Shown piece by piece: positions 1 through 8,800 of a DNA stretch of 10,369 nt (the first letter of the stretch is position 1; each line of letters opens with the position of its first letter). The notes under the pieces were generated by a model. That model saw only the letters and a program-made list of their open reading frames with translations. It was not told where the DNA came from and made no database searches. The stretch is from the NCBI GenBank assembly GCA_028565635.1, contig JAOXYB010064567.1:1-10369 (forward strand), written 5' to 3'. Both the position numbers and the translations under genes were made by a program. This stretch comes from Phoronis ovalis (Eukaryota > Phoronida > Phoronidae).

Positions 1-279
1 TCATATTTGTTCTTAAGAATGTAATTTCATGTGAAAAATGTTTTTGTTTAATAATAACGAGTGAATTAATATGTAACGGTTTAAATTAATATTTCATTTT
101 TTCTCAGATATGCACAACTTAATTATTGGTCTCGAGAGTAGTGTATACTACTATCCGACCTTAATAGTCACATGGCTTAAGCTGAATTTTTGATGTTACG
201 TTTACAGAGCGGAGAAAAGCATGAAATTTGGTAGAAAGCTTCTTTTGCATATAAAAATCAAATTTAGAGTGGGAGACGT

Positions 280-470
280 CTTGAATTATGCCTGTACTGC
301 TGTGAGGCACCACAATTCAAGATGGCTGCCATAAATTGAACTCCCCAATAAAAACTGGTTATAAGGTTGGCATTTATATATTTTATTTGCAAATGAGTGG
401 TTGAATAGTTGCAAGACTCACTCGAGAACCATTTCAGATGAAGAAATTCTAAGATGGCAGCCAATTTTTT
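280..470. repeat. Hairpin plus imperfect direct repeat around AAGATGGC(T/A)GCC
   Basis: CTTGAATT (280-287) and AATTCAAG (314-321) form an 8-base perfect stem enclosing a further GCCT/AGGC pairing. AAGATGGCTGCC (319-330) recurs as AAGATGGCAGCC (451-462). Both copies sit in a similar AATT-rich context. This looks like a decayed piece of a dispersed repeat, but no ends can be defined. Confidence 0.35.
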
Positions 471-544
471 GTGTAATAAGAGCACATTTTAAAAATCCTT
501 ATATAATTGGTCCTTCCTTAATCTACAGACAGGCTAGAGTTGGT

Positions 545-582
545 CTATATCATATATATATATATATATATAAATAAATACG
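545..582. repeat. (AT)n microsatellite
   Basis: An alternating AT tract runs through 552-572 and continues into TAAATAAATA. It lies downstream of the INCENP 3' end. Confidence 0.9.
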
Positions 583-635
583 AGATAATCACATTTTAAT
601 TCATTATTTTGTGTAGTTGATTAGGTCTTTTTGGA

Positions 636-647
636 TGTGTGTGTGTG
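636..647. repeat. Short (TG)6 microsatellite
   Basis: Six TG units are followed by a G run. This is a minor simple repeat in the downstream region. Confidence 0.8.
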
Positions 648-1011
648 GGGTTTTAAGGAATAATATAGTATTATTTGTTAGTACCATTTTTCCAAATTAT
701 CTTTAATGTGTTTTGGCTCCTAAAACAAACTTCGGATCACCGGTAATAATATTTCCAATATAATTTTCATGCCGAGTACGTTGAACAACAAACAAACAAA
801 GAAATTTATCTAGGTACGTACCAACAAAATAAATTTACTGTTTGTTTAAGGTTTGTAAGTTTTATCTTTTGAAAAAAAAATTGCATTACACCTGAATTTC
901 GTTTAAACAAGCAATTTTATTTGATAAACTGGCAGTCTTCAAGATCTGCCTTATGTGGCTCAAACAATAGATTTTAAAAATCTTAAACGTTTGCCAGGAG
1001 CACAAAGAAAT

Positions 1012-1100
1012 TAATAATTGCCCCTCTAATAATCGCCCCCCATAAAAGCATTTTTTTAAATAATCGCCCAGGGTGATTATTAGAGAAAATACGGTACTTG
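1012..1100. repeat. Dispersed hairpin repeat with CGATTATTAGAG arms
   Basis: Arms 1024-1038 (CTCTAATAATCGCCC) and 1071-1085 (GGGTGATTATTAGAG) are inverted copies matching at 14 of 15 bases. A further ATAATCGCCC lies between them at about 1060-1069. GC-rich blocks inside an AT-rich region stand out from the surroundings. Similar GGCGATTATT-rich sequences next to TACCGTATTTTCTC are, as I recall, common repeats in marine invertebrate genomes. The sequence shows the internal repetition directly. The family name is unknown to me. Confidence 0.5.
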
Positions 1101-1141
1101 TTTTTATCAAATGAAAAAAAGTTTAAGAGTGTTAACAGTAG

Positions 1142-1326
1142 CTTTCTCATATTATATTGAAGCGTGTTGCGTATGATCCTAATTGGAATACAGACGTTCA
1201 GCATCTTACCTTAGTGCAACAGTATGCATTAGCATATGATTTACATATGGGTGCAGGATGTCTCCCAAGAATATTTCTTCAGTTAATGCAGATGATGTCT
1301 ACTGTTCATTGCTTCCAGTTTAGGTA
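1142..1326 (+). other. Unassigned open frame, possible exon of another gene
   Basis: A 61-codon open frame includes VAYDPNWNTDVQHLTLVQQY and ALAYDLHMGAGCLPR, ending in TVHCFQF. Its composition is balanced (Trp, Val, Asp, Gln, Gly), unlike the Lys/Asn/Ile/Phe bias of chance frames in AT-rich DNA. It could be spliced: an AG lies at 1161-1162, and TTT-AG|GTAATT at 1319-1328 is a plausible donor. A good acceptor (TTTTCTATTTAG, ending 1648) leads into another open stretch to a TAA at 1830-1832. I recognise no family, and open frames of this length are expected by chance here. Treat as a candidate only. Confidence 0.25.
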
Positions 1327-2014
1327 ATTTTGCTGGAAAAAGCTAGCGAAACCAAAATAACCAAACCTTGAGGTAATTTCCCTTGTAATCCACCAATTAT
1401 ATTACATTAACAGTGACAACCAAATTATATATTGCCAAAATAACTAGAGATATGTATGCCTGTTGTTCCCAAAAAAATTTAGTAGTGCTTCCATTAGTGG
1501 ACTAAAACAATAAGATATTCCTTTTTCTTTTCCATATAAACCTTTATGACAATTATGTTGGTAAATAACTGCTTCCAGATTTTTTTTTCTAAAAACACTT
1601 TTGGTGCATAACTCTACTTAACATGTAATAGTTTCATTTTCTATTTAGAACCCCTGGAATCAATTATTTATATAAAATCTTGGTAGGTTTCTGTTATATT
1701 TATAAATATTGTAGCGCACATGCAGCAGAAATACAGCACCATAAGAAATATTCCCTCAAATCAATGTGTTATCATAGGGCACCAATTAATCTTTTAACTG
1801 CTTTAATTCTGTCTGAGCACAAACATTTGTAAACTTTGTCTGACAATAGATTTAGCTCCCAGCATATTTTCAAAAACTAACCTTGAAAATAATTAATTTA
1901 AATGAGTTATGACAAGTTAAATGTGAAATTCAGGGAAATCTATAGCTGAATATTCATTTGGGACTTGGCAAAATAATTTACATTTTGCTTCCCCTGGACA
2001 AAATGTGTTCATGA
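1327..2014. other. Intergenic AT-rich sequence downstream of INCENP
   Basis: No RNA gene or recognised protein is seen. The only point of note is the open stretch 1649-1832 on the plus strand, which follows a good acceptor-like TTTTCTATTTAG and could pair with the frame at 1142-1326. The stretches 1-279 and 648-1011 also hold nothing I can name. Confidence 0.5.
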
Positions 2015-2664
2015 CGTGGAAAGAAAGGATTGAAAATTGGCATCTTTATTTTTAATTACAAGTAAGATATACACAGATATACCTATATTACAGTTTTGCC
2101 TAAAACAAGTCTAGCTACATGTTATAAAAAAATGCTCTACTTTGAACCAAAACAGGACACCATTGTATATGATTTAACACAGTGTTGAATAGCTTCATAA
2201 AACAAGGCAACACAAATTTCACACTATTCTCTCAATCACATTCATACAATAAAGGAATAACAGAAAAAAAAAAACAGGAAAATTTACTGAAAATGTTTTG
2301 AAATAAAACCTTTGCTTGAACATCGCAGTCTTCCTGCTAAAACATGCATCATAAAACTACGAACTATTACTTTTTCATGGTCTAAAACTTTGTGAGAAGA
2401 ATGACTAATAAAATTGAAATGTATGAGAACTTGATTCTGTGAGAAGATTCGTAATAAAAACACAAATCATACTTTACCGATGAATCCTTGAAAAAAAACA
2501 TAATTATACAATACCAATTGCATTGAAACCTTTCTAGATTTTTATCTACAACCAGGCTATTTAAATTAAGCATTATAAAGTAATTCTGCACATATAAGAC
2601 ACAGACAAACACTAACAAAAACACACTATGGTGTAATAACATGGAGGCAAATACATGGCACATT
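2015..2664 (-). other. INCENP 3' untranslated region (predicted)
   Basis: This stretch follows the TAA stop and runs to about 15-30 bases past the poly(A) signal. It is AT-rich and no coding signature continues. Frames that run open here in other phases have no resemblance to known proteins. The 3' end is inferred from the poly(A) signal, since no transcript is available. Confidence 0.6.
2045..2056 (-). terminator. Poly(A) signal, ATTAAA-AATAAA
   Basis: On the minus strand ATTAAA (2056-2051) runs directly into AATAAA (2050-2045), about 610 bases after the INCENP stop codon. A T-rich segment follows 30-60 bases downstream (around 2000-1980). I found no other AATAAA on this strand between the stop codon and this point. 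Confidence 0.6.
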
Positions 2665-2852
2665 TTACGCGCTACTGTGGCCATGCTTTTGTAACGGCGA
2701 GTCCCAAATAGCTGAGCTAGTTCTTTTATTAAACCTTGCCTTTTTCTTAGTGAATAAAACATTCAGATCAGGATCATCTATGGTTGGGAAAATACTGTCA
2801 ACGTCTGGTGGATGGTAATGCTGATTGATGAGGGCACATTTTAATGAGGAAC
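2665..2852 (-). CDS. INCENP: INCENP exon 13 of window: C-terminal IN-box and stop
   Basis: This exon completes Gly727 and encodes residues 728-788, then TAA at 2667-2665. The acceptor is TTTTCTAG at 2860-2853, with a good pyrimidine tract. It contains ALINQHYHPPDVDSIFPTID, then DPDLNVLFTKKKARFNKRTS and SAIWDSPL, which tracks the human IN-box residue by residue. The Thr-Ser-Ser at 771-773 corresponds to the Aurora B autophosphorylation site (human TSS) that completes kinase activation. Trp776 after it is also conserved. The short tail KHGHSSA is not conserved. All residues expected for Aurora activation are present, so this copy looks functional. Confidence 0.97.
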
Positions 2853-5800
2853 CTAGAAAAGAAAAGTCAGTGCATTGAGCAATGAATGCATTTTTTAAAG
2901 TGAATATTCCAAATCCACGTCACATAGTTATTATATTGTGGACTGAGAACAGCTGCATTGGAAGGGACAGTTACTGAAAATATAAAATATACAAATCTAT
3001 CATTAGAACGTTTTGCTTTTTGTTTTCCATCTGGTCATCAAAGATATTACTTCAAATATTGGAAAAGACTAAATTTTATGATTTTCAAAAGGATTCAACA
3101 AAAACTCGCCTTTAGTTTAGTTGCCAGTTTTTATATAGCAATGTAATAATTCTCACCTGTGGCCCATGTGGGTATCTTCTTTCTGGGAGCTTCTTCATCA
3201 TCAGTAGAATCATCAGAGTGTAAGTCAGTGATGTCATAATTCTCAGCAGAAGCTGGTTTGTGCTTACGCACAGGAGTAATTTCATAGCTGAAGCAAATTA
3301 CAAAATATTTTTGATTAAAAAAAAGAAGCTTTCATCATATGTTCGAAGTGTTAGTAGGATACACATACTTCACAACAGAAGGAAAACTTCTAGCTAAGTT
3401 TCAGTTAAATACTAAAACATGACATCAGTTTTCTTGAAACATACGAGTTACACATAAAGGTAATTCCAATTTTTTTTTAGGTCTGAGTTAATGCCCTAGT
3501 GCAACATAACCCAAAAATACATAGTTGTCTCGACAAAATCAGAGTAACTCTGTTAAAAAGGTGCATTATTATGCAAATGCATCATTCCCTGATGAAGATA
3601 TGGTTCATTGAAATTGCCAACAGGAGAAATAGAAAATAGTTACTATTACGGAAAAGTGGTACAAAAATGATCATTAAACAAATTTTCATCAACACTTTAT
3701 CCTTGGGATAATAAGCAATGCCTAAGGAGGTGTAAAGTTTAAAGCCAATACTTACGATTGTGGTTCTGTATCTTCTTTATTGAATGTGGAGTTTAAAGCC
3801 ACTGAAGTAGACTTGTTAAGACTGGAGTTATGCTTCTTTATTACGGCCTCAATTTTAGATTGCTCATGTCTGGCATGTTTTTCTACCATTTCCTTCTGTG
3901 CTTTGTCATATGCTTCTGCAAGAATTCTTTTTCGCTCCTAAAATAAAAGCAAATATTTTTTATTATTTCTACAATTCTTATTACACAAATGCAGGTCAAA
4001 ATAATTACCACAGTTACATCTCGAGAACAATTCCTTCGTTATAGTTTAACCAGTTCAATTCCTTAATGTAACAAGTTCAATTGTTTAGAACAAGGAATCT
4101 AGAAGTTCGAACAAATGAATTTAGGTGAACTTGTTAACCACCAAGTTAACTAACAGTTCAAGACCTAATAAGTTCAACTTGGCTATCTATTAAGTTAATG
4201 CTAAGATAGCAAAATGCTGGAAATTATTAAATATTTTTTTTAAATCCTCAAAGACTTGTAGCAAGTCTATTTTAGTTGTATCGGTATGGTTATAATTTGT
4301 TCTGGTGTGTTGAAACAAAAATCAATTTTCAGTCCTCTAATGAATTGAACTTGTTAAGGAATGAATTTCTAACGAGTTCAAGAGGGGCTACTGTGAATAT
4401 CGCATGCTAGCAAAAAAAAGGCATGTCATCACCAACACAAATTGTATAAACCAATTTATAAGTCTTCTCCAAAGGAGGTTTAAATTTTTGATAGAAAGTT
4501 GTAGGTATTCAGCTGTTGATAGAGTTTGCAGCATTACAACATCCCAGTAGTACTCACCGTATCTCGTTCATATTCTAATCTTGCCTTTTCTTGCCTTTCT
4601 CTTTCGACTCTCTTCTCCAATTCAGCCTTTTCCCTGTCAGCTTTTCCTTTTGCTAACTGCATTTCTCTGTACAAATCGTAAGGTATTAAATGTATAAGAT
4701 TTATGTATGCGAAACAATGAATTTATTTTTGAAACTAAGGTAGAATGCTGTAAGGATTATTCCAGGAAGCAAAGTTTAACTTTTTTTCTATGGGTGTTGG
4801 AATTAAGCGGTAATTGTCTATTGATATTGTGGTAGTGCGAAATAAAGCTCTCCCTCCAATATATTTTATTCGGAATAGTAAACACTGTTTCTGTGAGTTG
4901 TAGTTTTACATGGGCTTACTTCTCTTCTCTCAGCTTCTGTTCCTCTCTTTCCCTTTCTTCCTTCAGTTTTCTTAGTCTGTCTGCTTCAAGTTGCTGTTGA
5001 CGTTCTATTTCTGCCCGCTTCTCCTCTTCTAACCTTCTCTGTTCAGCCATCTTCCTCTGACGTTCCTTCTCCTCAAACTCTTTCTTGCGCTGTTGGAGCT
5101 CTTGCAATTTCCGCTGTTCCTCCACCTGAAAAAGTAATATTGATCAATAACACAGAAAATATTCAGCTCAGTGCTTAAACTTACAATGCTAATTTAATTT
5201 CGAAGGGAAATGTACAATCCTAAGGACCGTTCCAGCAAAATTTGTTTGATGTTTGCTTATTAGCATTATGTTTAATAATAAAAAAAATGTAATTCATGTC
5301 TGTAGGTAGAGAAGTTTGATAAACAGTGCCTTTCCCTCAATTTTTTTTTGGAGCAGCCTTCAGATACAAATTCTACCTGGTTGGAGGAACTGCAATTGTT
5401 TAACCCTCTACCCTCGCTAAAAATTCTACTTAGTTACACTCTCATCCATATTTGGCATTAAGACGAATAACTCCCATGTTTTCCACCTCTTGTACCCTAT
5501 GATTATTAGTATGCTTAGTCCTCTTTCTCTTTACTAAACTTTTATCTTATACTCTTAGGGGTTGTTGTGCTCTTGGTCATACAGGGGAGGGGAAATACTT
5601 CACCAATCACCATATATTTAACATTTTATTCCACAAAAGCACACCCAGTCTTATAATATATTGACACAAGTTGGTTTTAAGATTCATCGTTCATAATAAT
5701 TTCTTTTTTAAAAGTGAGTCCCCTTTCCCATACGAGCAAAGCAACGACTAGTAACGTTAAGTTATACCTGTTCTAATAATTTACGTTGTCGTTCTTCTTC

Positions 5801-8800
5801 CTCCAGTCTACGTCTTTCTTCAGCATCTGCAATTCTCTTCAACCTAAAATATTTACTTTTTTAAACATAATTCAAACAAAAGACAGTTTTACAGCTAATT
5901 GAAAATTCCAGGTTTGTCCAAGAAAAAATCTATGAACAAACAACAATTCTAGAATAATGAATAATAGACTTACTCTGGGATTATTTTTAAAACTATTATT
6001 TATATTTTCAAAACGTTAATTTGATTATTGTGACGTATTTTTATTGCAATTAAAACAATTCCAGCAAAAAATGTATTTTTTATCAGTTTTAACTCCTTAC
6101 CTATATCCTTATACATAGAACATCCAGATATGTTGGTTTAATAGTAAAATGTAGTAAAACAAACATATTTTTTAATTGAGAAAAATTATTGAATCTTATA
6201 AAGAGTCAAGTCTTATTACTTAAATAACATTAATTAAAGAAAAAAATCTACAAGGACTTGGGCAAGTCTTGATGTTTTGAATAACTTAGTAAAAATAAGA
6301 AAGTATACATTTTTTAAATAAGCATTTAACAGTGTAATCGCCGTAGCATTGCATACTGATTGGCATCTATACCTTTGCTCTCTTTTTTCATTTAGTTTTT
6401 CAGCAGAACTTTTTGTTAATTTCAATTTACTAATTTCGTGTAATTTTTGTTCCACTTTCTGCTTCTTTTCTAGATGTTCTTTATCTTTCCGTTCCTTTGT
6501 TTCTTTTACACGCCTCATCCGCTCTCCATTTTTCCTAAAACCATATATATGACTACTTAGATGTACATAAATCTATATCGCTTGAATGAAAGTTCAATTT
6601 TCAGGAAAATATATTATAAAATATAAACTGAATTCCGTAACATTTAGCAGTTTTCTGTTTATTTGTGGTTTCAATAGGTTTTAGTTTGCCTTAGGAAACT
6701 ATGAAAATTTAAAATACGAAATTAACTTTCTTTTAGAATACATTTCTAATGTGGCTTATGATATAGTCCAATCTACAAATAATTTTTGAAGTTTCAAGGT
6801 TATGACAGCAATCCATGTTATTTAAAGTTGTTTACCACAATGATTGAGAAATATGTACAAAATTCATACTTCAAGAAAAGTCCGTATTTTCAAATCAAAT
6901 TTTAAGCAAAATAGAATATTAAGATAAACACTTTAAAGATGCCGACATAAAAGTATCACGTTTCTGCAAGCAGTGTAGGTGACAACATACTTTATTCTCT
7001 CTTCCACTTCCTTTTGGATTTTCTGATTTTTCTCCTCAACTCTCTGCCTATCTCGTTTTTCCTTCTCTAATATTTTTCGCTTCCTTTCAGCTTCAATCTC
7101 CTGCAGATGACAGTAAAACAATAACAAAGCGTCTTGATAATTCTCAACTATACAGTTCTTATGTCGACAGTCATACATCAGTTAAAAGTACCATTAAAGA
7201 AGAATCTATTATATCAAAGACATATCTGCAGTACTTACCAACTTCAAACAGATCTCCAAGACAGGGTCTATTTTTTTCTTAACCTTTAAATTTTGATTAA
7301 AAACCCTTTAACATTTGCTGGCTTACTTTTCAATTTTTTCTTCCTTTTTTTAATGAAATTGCCATACTTAATCAAATGCATCTGGCATTTTAATAGTGTC
7401 TAAATGATATTACCTTCTGACAGTTAGTTGGTAATCCGTTGGCAGTATTTTGTTCTATTCTAATAGTAATATGTAATAGTAAACATTTTAAAATCTTACC
7501 CGGATATTTTTCTTTGTAGGAGTATTACGTTGTATAAAGGATCTGATGACAGTACTATTGGGTCTTGGAGAACTTCTGGCAGCAGTTCTCAAAAATGTTT
7601 TCACCGCAGGTCTGACAATCTGTTGAACATAAAATACAACTATTAATACCTACATACTTGATTTAGTCCTCTAAAGACAACCACACTGAGTTAGAATCAA
7701 AAGAATCAATGAAGTTCAATTGAAAATATTTAGAAATATGTTAAACATGGATAAACTGTCACCTTCTTTTCAATCGGCTGCTGGTGAATTAATCTCCTAC
7801 GCCTAATTTATATACAGAACCACCCGCAAAAATAGTACCCTATCCTTGACTGAAATTTTTCAACCAGCAAGAAGCTTTTCCTGAAGGGAGTTTAGGAGTT
7901 CTGTGTGTGAACCTCCTATAAACTGCTACTGAACATGTCCCTAAGCAAGACTCACCATGTGAAATTGACCCTAGGCAAGCCCAGGGTCAAAAAACAAACC
8001 TTTTCAGTCAAAATTATTAATTTTCCTTGTCTCATTGTACAATGCATTATGCAAAAAGTACTCTTTTCACATGTCTTGGCAAGGAGCATGTGTACAAACT
8101 TAATATCTGAGTGCCTCCCACCCAGGAGAAAAACATATGCTTTAAACAATAGAGCGGAACAAAAGAATTTACCTTGTGTGTAGGGCATCTAGGAGATGGT
8201 GTTTTATCAATGATGTCATCTTCATCACAAGAACTGGGAGTGTTTCCGGCAGACGGAGCTTGTCCCTCTGGTGTTTTCAAACTGCCACTGTCATACTGGT
8301 CTGATGTATTGTGCTATGAGATAAGTTAAATTTTAGCAAATATAGAATCCGCAGGTAAAGTATGAAATAGTTATCACATTATCACAGAGGATATATATTG
8401 AGGAATATATTCACCAAAAAAAACCAACAGAACTCCTACATTTAACAAAACACGTTTTTGTTTTCAGTAGCTCAAGACAACACTGATAAGTAGAGTAGAG
8501 TTCCAATGGCAATAATAACAATTTCAAAGCATACTGAAGACATTTAGCGACAAATTATCCAAAATGCAGATTTTTCCCCTTTCTTGTCTACACATTAAGA
8601 TGACTCGTAACAAATTAAACATAAAAATATACCACGTTCATAACAGGTTCAAGTGATCTTTGTCGTTTGCTTGTGTTTTGTAAACCTGAATCTGAGTCAT
8701 CGGTATCATCATGGGGCCTCTTATTGCTATAAAAATAAAAAAACATGAATGAATTTTTCCTCCACTTTGACTTATAGTCAGATTTTCAGACATCCTCTAA

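Noticed and set aside
886-1204. Two minus-strand open frames of 73-74 codons
   Set aside because: They overlap each other in different phases and cross the foldback repeat at 1012-1100. No protein features.
2382-2762. 126-codon minus-strand open frame
   Set aside because: It overlaps the last INCENP exon in a different phase and runs into the 3' UTR. The INCENP frame carries the conserved IN-box, so this is a shadow.
2958-3146. 62-codon plus-strand open frame
   Set aside because: It lies inside the intron between the last two exons. Its composition (Phe, Lys, Tyr) is that of chance frames in AT-rich DNA, and it has no recognisable motif.
7239-7267. Acceptor TAG at 7270-7268 for the microexon
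   Set aside because: Starting the exon there in the required phase gives a TGA within eight codons. The AAG acceptor at 7280-7278 keeps the frame and the conserved IDP.
7935-8188. Overlapping plus- and minus-strand open frames of about 80 codons
   Set aside because: Both lie in an intron with hairpins and neither resembles a protein family. The minus-strand frame 8047-8280 is real only where it overlaps exon 8173-8313.
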